Shown here: piece after piece, positions 25,084-34,690 of the stretch
Layout of the letters: each line of letters begins with the position of its first letter
How positions within the stretch are numbered: position 1 is the first letter of the stretch
NCBI RefSeq assembly: GCF_036090055.1
Contig: NZ_CP107970.1
Span: forward strand, 4,671,001-4,735,000
Length of the DNA: 64,000 bases
Origin: Nocardioides sp. NBC_00368
GTDB lineage: Bacteria > Actinomycetota > Actinomycetes > Propionibacteriales > Nocardioidaceae
Reading direction: 5' to 3'
Position numbers and translations under genes: made by a program
Notes under the pieces: model-generated
Databases searched by the model: none
Seen by the model: the letters and a program-made list of their open reading frames with translations, nothing else
What the model was told of the DNA's origin: nothing

Positions 25084-26712
25084 CTAGCGTCTGGCCATGC
25101 GTCGGATCGCGGCGCGGACCCTTCTGAGCAGGCGGGCCGCACGCCGGGCCCCGGGGACGCGTCCGACGCCGGCACGCGCCCGTCCGGGGACGGCCGTCGC
25201 GCGCTGGGCGACTCGGTTCACGGAGGAGGCCTGCCGAGCGCTCAGCTGGTCCTCCAGCTCCTTGATGCGGCTGTTCAGTGCCGTGACGTCGCGCCGGGCC
25301 GCCGTGCGGACCTCGTGGGTCATCGTCTGACGCTGACGCATCTGCTGCTTGAACCAGGTCACCTGGCCACGCAGCGCCTCGTTCTCGTCCATCAGCTTCT
25401 TCAGCTCGCTCGGGTCGGCGTCCGGCGTCGTCCGGGAGCCTGCGACCACGGGGGTCATGCCGGTGGAGGAGAGCGCGGACTCGCGCCGCTGGCGTACGCG
25501 GCGGACCTCCGCCGGCGTCACCGCGAGATCGAGAGTCGCCGCGAGCAGGACGGTGAGCTCGTCCCGGCCGCGACCGGCCGGCCAGGGGTGACGCCACCCC
25601 GCCACGCAGAGGTACGCGGCGAGCTCGTCCAGCAGCCCCAGGAGGATCTCGTCGGCGGACTCAGCGAGCTTCACCGTCGACTCGTGGACAGGGACGACGC
25701 GGTCCGCGTCGAGGCCGATCTCGTCGACCTGAAGACCGCACCAGAGCTCGGGTGCGCCGGCCACGGCGTCGTGCAGCCGGCGTACGTGGCGGCGAAGGGC
25801 TGTCGCGTCCCGGCGGGCCGAGTCGCGCATGGCTTCGACCAGCCAGGACCGGTCGGCAGCCGTCCAGGACGTCTCCTCGCCCGTCCGGTCGACACCGAGG
25901 ACGGTCGGGGTCGTCTCGAGGCCTCGGGTGACCAGCCAGCCGCCAGCAGCCGCCGCGGTCCCCAACGCGTCCAGCGTCTGGCCCAGCGCCGGCTGGACCT
26001 CGCGCAGCGTGGGGGTGTCGGAGGGGCGGCCGTGAGCGATCGCGAGCGCCACCGAGCAGGCGTCGGGGGCTGCGGCCAAGGTGGGCGAACCGACGTCGGG
26101 CCACAGGGTGTATCCGCGACCCGCGAACCGGGCGCTCGCGTCCGCGAGGCTCGCTGGGTTCCCGCGATCATGGATGGGGAACGACCAGTCGGCGTTCTCG
26201 TCGGACGCCTCCGGGGTGACGGCCCTGAGCTGGGCGAGCGGCGATCCCGGGTTGGGGACGACCAGGGCCAGCCGAGAGTCGCCCGGTGCGATGCCGGCGA
26301 GGTGCTCGGAGAGCGCGTGCCAGTCCGCCGGGTCGGCGTCGATCGTGGCGACCCGGCCGAGCCCGTCCAGCGCGAGCACGGCGTCGACCGGCCGATCGGG
26401 GGTCCACGCGCGCAGATCACCGCAGACGACGTCGACGGACCTGCCGGCGTAACGCTCGGATACGAGCTCGGCATCGGCATGCGTGCGGAGGATGACGGTC
26501 GTCGTCACGGCCCGGTCGACGACCGCATCGAGCAGGTCGAGGTCGTGCGGGCCGACGACGAGCAGGTGCGCCGCGCCGCTCGCCGTCGCCACCGCGAACC
26601 GGGTCAGGACCGGTCCGCGGGGGAGCGGACGGGTGCTGGCCATGTCGGACCAGTCGTACATGTCACCGGAGACGACGCTGTAGGCGGCGACCTTCGTGTC
26701 GATGTCGTTCAT
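25084..26712 (-). CDS. Degenerate methyltransferase-like protein with coiled-coil and basic tail
   Basis: A 542-residue protein. Residues about 30-160 look like a class I SAM-methyltransferase fold, but the glycine loop is replaced by LLVVGPHD, so catalysis is uncertain. A helical middle region is followed by a coiled coil (about 430-490) and a very basic C-terminus rich in Arg. ATG 26712 is chosen since its ATGA overlaps the preceding gene's stop. Such proteins occur in polysaccharide loci; no function is established. Confidence 0.68.
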   Translation of the reverse strand: MNDIDTKVAAYSVVSGDMYDWSDMASTRPLPRGPVLTRFAVATASGAAHLLVVGPHDLDLLDAVVDRAVTTTVILRTHADAELVSERYAGRSVDVVCGDLRAWTPDRPVDAVLALDGLGRVATIDADPADWHALSEHLAGIAPGDSRLALVVPNPGSPLAQLRAVTPEASDENADWSFPIHDRGNPASLADASARFAGRGYTLWPDVGSPTLAAAPDACSVALAIAHGRPSDTPTLREVQPALGQTLDALGTAAAAGGWLVTRGLETTPTVLGVDRTGEETSWTAADRSWLVEAMRDSARRDATALRRHVRRLHDAVAGAPELWCGLQVDEIGLDADRVVPVHESTVKLAESADEILLGLLDELAAYLCVAGWRHPWPAGRGRDELTVLLAATLDLAVTPAEVRRVRQRRESALSSTGMTPVVAGSRTTPDADPSELKKLMDENEALRGQVTWFKQQMRQRQTMTHEVRTAARRDVTALNSRIKELEDQLSARQASSVNRVAQRATAVPGRARAGVGRVPGARRAARLLRRVRAAIRRMARR

Positions 26713-27548
26713 GCAGTGATCTCCCATCCGAAGAGCGCGCGCAGCTCAGCAGGCGACGCCATCGCATCCAGCCCGAGCTCGCGCACGGTCGTGGCGCGTA
26801 CTTCCTCTGCGTCGGTCTCCACCCCGTGGAACTCGGGGAACAGGCGCCTGGCCTGCTCGTTCCCGTCCCTGACGCTGGCGTCCCGGACGTCGGCGAAGGT
26901 CATCGGGTCGCCGTAGACCGCGACCTCGGCACCGACCGAGGCACCGTAGAAGATCGCCGTGGTCAGCCGGTTCGACGCGACCCGGCGGTGGCGGATCTGC
27001 TCCGCGTACTGCTTGTGGAGGAAGCGGATGTCGGTGCCCTGGCGCAGCGTGCCTCGCTTGCCGTGACAGATGACCCGGAAGCCGGCGTCCTCGTAGCGGC
27101 GACGGATCTCGGGCATGTCGTACTCGATCCAGTAGAGACAGACGGTCACCGGGCCGTCCTCGGTGTCGCGGATCTCCGCGATCAACCGGTCGTGATCGCC
27201 GCTGACCTCACCGTGGTCCCAGGTGTGGAACGGGTAGAAGATCGTGCCCTCGCGCTCGTCGGCCGGAGGGATGGGCTCGACGTCCTTCTTCAGGTCGAGC
27301 AGGTAGTTCCACGGGGCGCCGATCACCGCATAGTCGCGCCAGCCGGCCGCCTGACCGCGGCGCAGGTTCGCGTGGGACCAGACGAACTTGGGGAAGCCGT
27401 AGGGCGGCGCGTGGCCAGGGCCGAAGCCGTGCAGAAGGTTCCAGCCGTGCTGGAGCACTCCCCAGATCGGGCGCGGCTCCTCGAAGGGGAGGCCGCAGTA
27501 CTCCGAGAGGATGTGCGCGTGTCCGTACCAGTGATTGCTCGTGTCCAA
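26709..27548 (-). CDS. Uncharacterised polysaccharide-locus protein (QHGW motif)
   Basis: A 279-residue protein starting at TTG 27548, with GGAGA upstream and only 3 bp from the preceding methyltransferase gene. Visible features are HWYGHAHILSEYCG, WGVLQHGWNLLHG and a C-terminal alpha/beta part with IFYGASVGAEVAVYG. The QHGW stretch and the overall alternation of strands and helices suggest a GT-B-like or sugar-nucleotide-binding fold, such as in polysialyl or CDP-glycerol transferases, but I do not recognise the family. Overlaps the next gene by 4 nt. Confidence 0.68.
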   Translation of the reverse strand: MDTSNHWYGHAHILSEYCGLPFEEPRPIWGVLQHGWNLLHGFGPGHAPPYGFPKFVWSHANLRRGQAAGWRDYAVIGAPWNYLLDLKKDVEPIPPADEREGTIFYPFHTWDHGEVSGDHDRLIAEIRDTEDGPVTVCLYWIEYDMPEIRRRYEDAGFRVICHGKRGTLRQGTDIRFLHKQYAEQIRHRRVASNRLTTAIFYGASVGAEVAVYGDPMTFADVRDASVRDGNEQARRLFPEFHGVETDAEEVRATTVRELGLDAMASPAELRALFGWEITA

Positions 27549-27551
27549 GTC

Positions 27552-28337
27552 TCAGTCTCCGAGATCTAGCGAACGGATTCGGTCGGTCTTCACCGCGACC
27601 ACCAGCACCGAGGACCCGAACGGCAGGTCGAGCCGGGGCAACAGGCGCTCGTCGATGCGGGTGGCGCCGAGCAGGACCTTCTCGATCGTGGGGGAGACCT
27701 CGGGGAGCGGTGCGACGCCGCCGTCGGGAAGCTGCTGGGCGCCGGCCGGACCGCGCTCCTGGAGCCGGGTGACCAGGCGCTGGGCGGCGAACATCGGAAA
27801 CGTCCCCGCGAAGCCGTACGTCGCGCGCACCGGCGACAGCCCGGCGGCCCTGACCGCCGCCACCGCCCGTCGCCGGGTGTAGCGCCGGTGGTGGTGGTTG
27901 TGGTCGTCGTGGCTGGTCCAGGCCCAGTTGTACGCCGGCACCGACATCAGCAGCCGGCCGCCGGGGGCGAGGACGCGCTGGATCTCGGCGAGGGCGGTGG
28001 CCTCGGGCTCGCAGTGCTCGATGACGTCGAAGGCCGCGACCACGTCGAAGGAGGCGTCGGCGAAGGGGAGTCCGGTCGCGGAGCCGCACACACCGCCGTC
28101 GGCGAGGCCACGCGGGTCGACGTCCAGCGAGACGTGATGCTCGGCGGTGCCCCGGAGCCAGGTGACGCTCGGCCCGTCGGCGCTGCCGACGTCGAGGAGG
28201 CGGCGTGGGGTCCCGACGTACGGCTTCATGACGGTCTCGAGGATGCGGGTGCGCGCCCGGTACCACCAGTAGTCGCTCTGGGCGATCGAGGGAGAGCCGC
28301 CGGTCCTGGTGCCCAGCAACATGCCCATGTCGGTCAT
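27552..28337 (-). CDS. Class I SAM-dependent methyltransferase
   Basis: A 261-residue protein with the SAM-binding loop LLDVGSADGPS (about 47-57), an acidic strand end HVSLDVD and post-motif FDVVAAFDVIEH. This is the Methyltransf_11-type arrangement, which commonly O- or N-methylates sugars or lipids. The position in a polysaccharide operon suggests methylation of a glycan or its carrier. Translationally coupled (ATGA) to the epimerase gene upstream. Confidence 0.85.
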   Translation of the reverse strand: MTDMGMLLGTRTGGSPSIAQSDYWWYRARTRILETVMKPYVGTPRRLLDVGSADGPSVTWLRGTAEHHVSLDVDPRGLADGGVCGSATGLPFADASFDVVAAFDVIEHCEPEATALAEIQRVLAPGGRLLMSVPAYNWAWTSHDDHNHHHRRYTRRRAVAAVRAAGLSPVRATYGFAGTFPMFAAQRLVTRLQERGPAGAQQLPDGGVAPLPEVSPTIEKVLLGATRIDERLLPRLDLPFGSSVLVVAVKTDRIRSLDLGD

Positions 28338-29353
28338 CGGATGGAGACCTCGCTCACGTGGGTCGACTGATGTTTGTGGCCGGGGGCGGAGGTAGCAGCA
28401 GAATAGGCCAGTGTGATCTCATCGGCGATGCGACGCACGCCAACGGGGAAGGGCGTTTGCGTCCGTTGGTCGAGCTCCGGCCATATGACGCTGCGGACGC
28501 GCAGGTCGCGCACCTGGCCGGGTGTGCCGGCTCCCGGGATACGCAGCCGCGCCCGTCGTCTGAAGACCCGGTTGATCTCTCCGATCACGGCCGCGAGAGT
28601 CACCCCGGTGCCGGTGGCGAGGATCTTGACGACGGCGTTCGATCCGGTCCGCCGGACCTGCTCGTCGAGCCCGTCGAGGGCCTCGACGACCATCTCGGCG
28701 CAGTCGCCGACATAGAGATAGTCCCGGATGGTGTCGAAAGAGACCCAGACCGGCAGCGGCGTGCCGCGCAGCTGAGCCAGACACAGCTGGGAGACCAGGC
28801 CCTGGGGCTTGGAGAGCTTCTGGCCGGGCCCGTAGAGGTTGGTGATCCGGCCGAGAACCGCCACCGAGCCGGTCTCGGCGCAGAACGCGGTCAGTGCCTC
28901 CTCCATGGCCAGCTTGGCCCTGCCGTACGCCACCAGCGGGCGCGGCTCGGAGAGCTCGGTGAACGGCGGATCGGCCGAGCCGGCGTAGACGCCGCCGGCG
29001 GAGGACGCGAAGAAGAACGCGAGCCGGATGGTGGGCCGTAGCGCCGGGCGGAGGTCGTCGAGGACGTCACGGAAGAGGGACACCTCGGTCTCGAGCTCGT
29101 CCGCCGGGCTGGCCACGAAGCCCGCACCGGCACACCAGGCGATGTTGACCCGGCCGTCCGGCGCGGAGCCGAGGAAGGCGGCGAGCTCGGACCTCAGGGC
29201 GGCGCGGGCGGCGACCGGGTCGTGCCACGGCACGCTCGTCGTACGCACGGACGCCCCCGAGCGCTCGAAGGCGGTGCGTACGTGGCGGCCGAGCAGGCCC
29301 CCACCACCGACGACGAGCGTGGGCGGTCGGGACGGATATCGCGCGCCGGTCAC
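28334..29353 (-). CDS. NAD-dependent epimerase/dehydratase
   Basis: A 339-residue extended short-chain dehydrogenase. The N-terminal glycine motif VVGGGGLLGRH (about 13-23) binds NAD(P); FFASSAGGVY and the YGRAK motif give the active-site Ser and Tyr-Lys. It should alter a nucleotide-sugar such as a dTDP- or UDP-hexose, but the substrate is not determinable. GTG 29353 overlaps the upstream glycosyltransferase stop by 4 nt and its own stop overlaps the methyltransferase start. Confidence 0.86.
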   Translation of the reverse strand: MTGARYPSRPPTLVVGGGGLLGRHVRTAFERSGASVRTTSVPWHDPVAARAALRSELAAFLGSAPDGRVNIAWCAGAGFVASPADELETEVSLFRDVLDDLRPALRPTIRLAFFFASSAGGVYAGSADPPFTELSEPRPLVAYGRAKLAMEEALTAFCAETGSVAVLGRITNLYGPGQKLSKPQGLVSQLCLAQLRGTPLPVWVSFDTIRDYLYVGDCAEMVVEALDGLDEQVRRTGSNAVVKILATGTGVTLAAVIGEINRVFRRRARLRIPGAGTPGQVRDLRVRSVIWPELDQRTQTPFPVGVRRIADEITLAYSAATSAPGHKHQSTHVSEVSIR

Positions 29354-30348
29354 TCGGGGCGACCGGGTCGGGGGCCCTCGCGAAGCGGGCCGTTCGCGGG
29401 GTCGCTGACGATGACGTAGAGCGGCTTGCCCATGGCCATGTTGACGGAGACACCGAGGTACTCCGCGATCACGCCCAGGGTGAGCATGATGGCGCCGGAG
29501 CAGACCAGCACGGCCGCCATCAACGAGGTCCAGCCCTGCACCGGGACGCCGCCGGCCAGACGGGCGACGACCAGCGCGACCGCGAGAACGATGCCGGAGG
29601 CAGCGAGCAGGGCACCGCAGATGCTGACCGCGCGCAGCAGCCGGGTGCCGCCGGTGAGCACCATCCGCCAGAAGTGCGACATCAGGGAGCGGTAGTTGTA
29701 GCCGGAGGGCCGCTCACCCTCCTCGCGCAGCTCCACCGGGCAGGTCGCCACATCCGAGATCACCCAGCTCAGGGCGACGTCGAGGTAGACCCCGTTGGCG
29801 GCGTAGGCGGACACGCTGCGGCCGTACTCGCCGAGGATCAGGCGGAAGCTGTTGAACTGCCGGGCGCTGCCACCGGGCATCAGGCGGTCGATGACGACCT
29901 TCGAGCCGCGCGACGTCAGGTTGCGCAGCGGGCCGTGGGGTGCCGCGTTGGTGGGGCGGGCGTAGACGAGGGCGGCCCGCTCGCGGAGCGCGGTGTCGAG
30001 CATCGGCCGGATGTAGGCCGGGTCGTGCTGGCCGTCCTCGTCCATCGTGACGATCCAGTCCGATCCCGACGAGGCCAGGCCGGCGAGGGTGGCGGCGTGC
30101 TGGCCGAAGTTGCGGCTCAGCCAGATCGGCCGAACGATGTCGTACTTCTCGGCGAGCTGTCGCATGGCCAGATCGGAGGCGTCCGGGCCGTGGTCGTGGA
30201 CCAGGAGGATCTCGGTGACCCGCCCCTGGTGCCCGTCCGGAGTCACGAACGGCTCGGCGAGGTCGGCGATCTCGCTCACCACGTCCGGAAGGGTCTCGGC
30301 ACCGCGGTAGACCGGGATGACGACGGAGACGGTGTGGGTGAGGGACAT
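29350..30348 (-). CDS. GT2 glycosyltransferase with two C-terminal membrane helices (DPM1/GtrB-like)
   Basis: A 332-residue protein. An N-terminal GT-A domain (SVVIPVYRG, then VTMDEDGQHDP with the metal-binding DED) is followed by two membrane helices at about 235-257 and 268-292. This architecture is that of polyprenyl-phosphate hexosyltransferases (DPM1, ArnC, GtrB) that load a sugar onto a lipid carrier. ATG 30348 is chosen; the longer frame to 30714 is antisense to the divergent gene. First gene of a five-gene minus-strand operon. Confidence 0.87.
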   Translation of the reverse strand: MSLTHTVSVVIPVYRGAETLPDVVSEIADLAEPFVTPDGHQGRVTEILLVHDHGPDASDLAMRQLAEKYDIVRPIWLSRNFGQHAATLAGLASSGSDWIVTMDEDGQHDPAYIRPMLDTALRERAALVYARPTNAAPHGPLRNLTSRGSKVVIDRLMPGGSARQFNSFRLILGEYGRSVSAYAANGVYLDVALSWVISDVATCPVELREEGERPSGYNYRSLMSHFWRMVLTGGTRLLRAVSICGALLAASGIVLAVALVVARLAGGVPVQGWTSLMAAVLVCSGAIMLTLGVIAEYLGVSVNMAMGKPLYVIVSDPANGPLREGPRPGRPE

Positions 30349-30409
30349 CGCTAGGAAAATAGCGCATCCGGAGGGGCTTCGGTGTACTCCATGTAGGCAT
30401 TTTGTTGGC

Positions 30410-32734
30410 ATGATCGCCCGCGTGACTGCAGACCCGGCAACCGCGGGCGTCGCACCTGACGCGAAGCCTTCCTCGGATCGCACGTTCTCGAGTCGCGTGC
30501 TCTCGGGAGGGACCTGGTCCGGTCTGCTCCCCGGGGCGCTCGTCGTGGGCGTGACCCTTGTCCTCGCGATGGTCGTGGCCGGCGTCGCTCTCGGCGACGT
30601 CCTGCTCTTCACCGGGTACGTCCTGGCGTTCCTCACCTTTCCCGGCACGGTGGTGTGGCGAGCGGTCGCGAAGCCGGGACCGGGTCTCGGCAACGACCTG
30701 GTGCTCGGCACCATCCTCGGGCTCGTCCTCGAGGCCCCGCTCTACGTGCTGCTGCGAGCGATCGACCTCCCCTCGCTGATCTACGGCTATCCGGTCGCGG
30801 TGCTCCTCGTGACGCTGGTCGTCGTCCGGCGCCGTCGACGGGTCGGACCGGTGGCGGTCGGACGGGCCCACCTGTGGTCCTGGGTCGGCGCGGCGGTGGC
30901 GGGCGTACAGGTTCTTCTGGTCACGAAGCAGATGTGGACCTACCGACCCCTCGACGCGTTGCGGGCGCCGTACGTCGACGAGCCCTTCCACCTCGCCATC
31001 GCCGGCGACCTGCTGCACCATTTCCCCGCCCAGATGCCGTGGGTCGATGGCACCCCGCTCTTCTACCACTGGCTGGTCTACGTCCACCTGGCGTCGGCGG
31101 CGACGGTCACCCACATCGAGCTCATCGTGCTCATGCGCAGCCTGTCGATCGCGCTGCTCGTGCTGCTCACCGTCGGCGGAGCGTACGCGGCGGCCACACG
31201 TCTCACGGGACGGAAGTGGACCGGGTTCGTCGCTGCCCTCGTCCTCGCCCTGGGTGCCACTCCGGACTTCTTCGGCTGGACGAGCCTGGTCAGCCCTGCG
31301 CAGCTCGCCCTCGACTCCGTCACCCGCGCGTTCTACAGCCCGACGCACGCTTTCGTGATGCCGCTCCAGATGGTCCTGATGGTGCTGGTCGTCGAGATGA
31401 TCCGGCGTGAGCGGTGGCGATGGCGGCCGTGGCTGCTGACGGTGGTCGTCATGGTCGCGGTGGCCGGCGCGAAGTCGTCCGCCCTGCCGACGGTCATCGC
31501 CGGCCTGCTCCTCGCGCTCGTGGTCGCGGCCGTGCTGCGCCGCTGGCAGGCGGTCCGCACTCTCGCGGTCCTGTTCGGGTCGGCCGTCGCTGTCTTCCTG
31601 GTCGCGCAGCAGGTGTTCTACGGCGGCGGCACCCGGGCGACGACGATCGATCTCAACGGGAGCACCGTTCAACGGCTGGGCATCCTGATGCTGCCGGAGG
31701 GGGAGACCCTCCCCGGGTCCGCGCCGGTGTCGATCTGGATCTGCTTCACCGTCGGGTTCGTCCTCGGCGCCGTGCCGCTGATCATCGGCCTGGTGCGCGG
31801 CGGCTGGCGCCGCCCCGACCTCGTGTTCCTGATCGGCCCGTGGGCCGCCGGGGCCGGCGCGTTGATGGTCCTGAGCCACCCCGCGCTGAGCCAGGCCTAC
31901 TTCCTCCTGGGCGCCGCCGGGTTCTTCGCCGTGGCCACCGCCGTCGCGCTCTCGGACCTCCTCCCGGCCGACCTGTCCCGGCAAGACGTCGTACGGATCC
32001 TCGGCTGCGCCGCCCTCGGCTGGCTCGCGATGGTGGCCGTGAGGCTGGTCGTCGGTGGCAAGATGCCCGCCACCGGCTCGGTCTTCACGCCGACGTTGCT
32101 GACCCAGCTCGCCGTCGGGCTGCTGGTGCTGGCCGTCGCGGTCGTCCTCGTGCTGGTGTACGCCAGGCGCACCACGATCGCGGCGATCCCGGCGGTCGTG
32201 GCTCTGATGCTGGGAGTCGTCCTCGCCGGTGCACCGCAGACCACCGCGCTCGCGGTGGCGGGCCCCTGGCTCTCCCGGGCTCCCGACACGGACATCATCG
32301 GCCCGGGTGGGATCGCCGCGGCGCGGTTCGTCCGCGAGCACTCGCAGCCGGACGAGCTGATCGCGACCAACGCCCACTGCATCGGGCTGCCCGTGCCCGA
32401 CTGCGATCGCCGGAACTTCTGGATCGCGGGTTATGCCGAGCGGCGGGTCCTGGTGGAGGGCTGGGCCTACATCGACCCGCTCGTGGTCGGGCAGCCGTCC
32501 ACGGACCTCAACAACTCCGCCTACCTGCCCTTCTGGGACCCCGAGCTGCTCGAGGCCAACGACGCGGCGATCACGCGTCCGTCACCGGAGACGATCGGCA
32601 GGCTGCGTGACGAGTACGGGGTCGACTGGCTCGTCGTCGACCGCCGCTACCAGGCCGACCTCCCCGGCATCCGCCGCGAGCTCGGCCAGCCGCGCTTCAA
32701 GGGCGGGCTGTACTCCGTGTTCGACCTGCGCTGA
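30410..32734 (+). CDS. Large polytopic membrane protein, probable lipid-linked-sugar glycosyltransferase
   Basis: A protein of about 774 residues with ten or more hydrophobic helices over residues 40-610 and an extracytoplasmic C-terminal domain of about 130 residues. The first loop after the early helices has acidic residues (YVDEPFHLAIAGD), reminiscent of GT-C enzymes that use polyprenyl-phosphate sugars. It is divergent from the DPM1/GtrB-like gene that would make such donors, which supports the idea. ATG 30410 or GTG 30422 could be the start; neither has a clear Shine-Dalgarno. Confidence 0.75.
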   Translation: MIARVTADPATAGVAPDAKPSSDRTFSSRVLSGGTWSGLLPGALVVGVTLVLAMVVAGVALGDVLLFTGYVLAFLTFPGTVVWRAVAKPGPGLGNDLVLGTILGLVLEAPLYVLLRAIDLPSLIYGYPVAVLLVTLVVVRRRRRVGPVAVGRAHLWSWVGAAVAGVQVLLVTKQMWTYRPLDALRAPYVDEPFHLAIAGDLLHHFPAQMPWVDGTPLFYHWLVYVHLASAATVTHIELIVLMRSLSIALLVLLTVGGAYAAATRLTGRKWTGFVAALVLALGATPDFFGWTSLVSPAQLALDSVTRAFYSPTHAFVMPLQMVLMVLVVEMIRRERWRWRPWLLTVVVMVAVAGAKSSALPTVIAGLLLALVVAAVLRRWQAVRTLAVLFGSAVAVFLVAQQVFYGGGTRATTIDLNGSTVQRLGILMLPEGETLPGSAPVSIWICFTVGFVLGAVPLIIGLVRGGWRRPDLVFLIGPWAAGAGALMVLSHPALSQAYFLLGAAGFFAVATAVALSDLLPADLSRQDVVRILGCAALGWLAMVAVRLVVGGKMPATGSVFTPTLLTQLAVGLLVLAVAVVLVLVYARRTTIAAIPAVVALMLGVVLAGAPQTTALAVAGPWLSRAPDTDIIGPGGIAAARFVREHSQPDELIATNAHCIGLPVPDCDRRNFWIAGYAERRVLVEGWAYIDPLVVGQPSTDLNNSAYLPFWDPELLEANDAAITRPSPETIGRLRDEYGVDWLVVDRRYQADLPGIRRELGQPRFKGGLYSVFDLR

Positions 32735-32741
32735 GGCACGG

Positions 32742-33890
32742 TCAACGGCGCAGGAGGGCGCGAAGCCGTTCCCGTCGCGATGGCGGTGCCGCCTCTCGGC
32801 GCCGGGCGCGCGCGTCCTCGACCTCCTGCTGGATCTCCTCCGGCATCGTGTGCAGCCCCTGCATGACCAGCTTCACGACCTGCATCACCTCGTCGCCCGG
32901 GATGGAGGCGTAGTCGCCGATGTTGTAGGCGGGGAAGTTGCTCTGCTCGATCATCTCGGTGAAGGAGAAGCCGCCGAGCTTGCCGATGAGGAGGTTGTCC
33001 TCGCGGTAGTCCTCGAGAAGCTCCTGGCGGAACTCGGGGGTCATGTAGACCGCGCTGGTGTCGTTCCAGCCGAGCTGGGTGGCCTTGGTGACGAACTCGC
33101 CCCGGAGGATCTGGATCCACCGCAACCGGGTGGCCTTCCAGGAGTCGGCGCCTCGGAGCCGGCCCCGCATCGGAGCGGCCGCCACGATCGGAGCCATGTG
33201 TCGGGCGGTCTCGACGGTCCGCCAGCCGGATCCGACGTTGCTCGAGGCGGCCCCGGTGCCCTGGAGCGGGAGCTCGCACGTGCTGAGGAAGTCCGTGACG
33301 GCGTTGCCGTCGCGGAGCTCCTTGCGGATGAAGGGGCGCAGCCGGAGATCGACGTCCGGGATGGCAGTGGTGATGGTCTCCGCGAACTGTCCGTAGTGGA
33401 GGAAGCTCATGTCGAGCGGCGACCACTCACGGAAGTCCTCGAAGGGGAGATCGACCAGCTCGGCGTGCTCGGGTCGCATCACCATCAGCCGCTCGACGTA
33501 GAAGGCGTTGTAGAACGTGGCCTGGTCGCGGACGTAGTGGACCCAGCGGACCTGGGCGCCGGCTTGGCGCGCGTAGTCGCCGATCGCGCTGATGTGCTCG
33601 GGCTTGAGCAGCGAGAACGACTCGCACGAGATCACCGTGGTCTCGGCGCTGCCCGATGCGATCGACTCGACGAGCTGCTCCCAGGTGCCGAGAGCCGGCA
33701 TGAAGAGCACCTCGCCGACCAGCTGGGAGTAGAGGTTCTGGTGCTGGATGCTGTGCTCGCCGCGGCCGATCGTGGGGTAGGCCACGTCGGGCGGGAGGTT
33801 CCCCTCCTTGCTGGCGCGAGCGAGGAAGGACTGGATCGCCGTGCTCCCGGTCTTGAAGGTGCCGGAATGGACGATCAGAGTCTTCTGCAT
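32742..33890 (-). CDS. Sulfotransferase-like protein
   Basis: A 382-residue protein. The N-terminus LIVHSGTFKTGSTAIQSFL matches the 5'-phosphosulfate-binding loop of PAPS sulfotransferases (KTGT/S), and VRWVHYVRDQATFYNAFY resembles the 3'-phosphate-binding region. It would transfer sulfate to a glycan, although some members of this fold in polysaccharide loci have no proven activity. ATG 33890 is preferred since GGAG lies 7 nt upstream; TTG 33902 would add four residues. Convergent with the membrane protein gene (7 bp gap). Confidence 0.72.
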   Translation of the reverse strand: MQKTLIVHSGTFKTGSTAIQSFLARASKEGNLPPDVAYPTIGRGEHSIQHQNLYSQLVGEVLFMPALGTWEQLVESIASGSAETTVISCESFSLLKPEHISAIGDYARQAGAQVRWVHYVRDQATFYNAFYVERLMVMRPEHAELVDLPFEDFREWSPLDMSFLHYGQFAETITTAIPDVDLRLRPFIRKELRDGNAVTDFLSTCELPLQGTGAASSNVGSGWRTVETARHMAPIVAAAPMRGRLRGADSWKATRLRWIQILRGEFVTKATQLGWNDTSAVYMTPEFRQELLEDYREDNLLIGKLGGFSFTEMIEQSNFPAYNIGDYASIPGDEVMQVVKLVMQGLHTMPEEIQQEVEDARARRREAAPPSRRERLRALLRR

Positions 33891-33967
33891 GCAACGCTCC
33901 AAATGTCGCTGCTGGGATGGGGTGCGGCGCGACGTCCCGCGTGGTCACGAATCCTACTGGCCGAGGC

Positions 33968-34690
33968 TCACTGGCCGAGCTTCTTCTGCTCGATCTGAGC
34001 GTTGATCTCGACCAGCTCGGGATGGGCCTCCAGGAGCGCGACGAGGCCGGCGGCGTCGAGACGATGCGCGTCGTGCTCCTCGATGAGGATCCGCAGGAGC
34101 TGCATGTCCTCGGGGGTGTCGAGCGTGATCCGGTACGCCGAGGCGTCCCGCTCCCACGGCAGGTTGAGCTTGGGCCGGGCATCGTCGGTGTAGAGCCACG
34201 GGGTGACGTGCTCGCGGTGGGGAGTCTCGGTGGCGAGCCGGTCTGCCTCCAGCAGCGCCTCGGCGGAGAAGACCTCGAAGTCGAGCCCGCGTGGGTAGGT
34301 GCGCTCCAGGGCGTTGCTGGCATAGAGCGTGGGGTCGCCGGCGGCGGCCCAGGCGTCCACCCCGCGGCGTACGACATCGCCGTCGATCAGGGGGCAGTCG
34401 CTGGTCACCCGGACGACGACGTCGGGCTCGAACTCTCGCACCGCCAGGGCGAAGCGGGACAGCACGTCGTGCTCGCTGCCCCGGACCACCCCGGCGCCGA
34501 GCTTGTCGGCCAGGACGGCGACCGGGTCGTCGTCGAGGTTGGTGGTCGTCGCTACGACCACCGGGAGCCCGGCGGCGGTGAGCCGGGCGAGGTGATGCTC
34601 GAGCATCGTGACGCCCGCGGCCTCCCGCAGCACCTTGCCGGGAAGGCGGGTGCTGGTCATCCGTGCCTGGGTGATGACGGCGGTCTTCAC
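33968..34690 (-). CDS. SpsF-type cytidylyltransferase, probable CMP-pseudaminate synthase
   Basis: A 240-residue nucleotidyltransferase with the CTP-binding loop ITQARMTSTRLPGKVL near the N-terminus and VRVTSDCPLIDGDVV as the metal/substrate region. The loop is of the SpsF (spore coat) kind rather than the PARGGSKRIP loop of canonical PseF. Its place directly after pseB and pseC makes it the likely enzyme activating pseudaminic acid to CMP-pseudaminate (PseF role). GTG 34690 overlaps the pseC stop by 4 nt. Confidence 0.82.
   Translation of the reverse strand: MKTAVITQARMTSTRLPGKVLREAAGVTMLEHHLARLTAAGLPVVVATTTNLDDDPVAVLADKLGAGVVRGSEHDVLSRFALAVREFEPDVVVRVTSDCPLIDGDVVRRGVDAWAAAGDPTLYASNALERTYPRGLDFEVFSAEALLEADRLATETPHREHVTPWLYTDDARPKLNLPWERDASAYRITLDTPEDMQLLRILIEEHDAHRLDAAGLVALLEAHPELVEINAQIEQKKLGQ

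Noticed and set aside
30317..30409. Upstream extension of the large membrane protein
   Set aside because: It would overlap the start of the divergent glycosyltransferase; the first sensible starts are 30410 or 30422.
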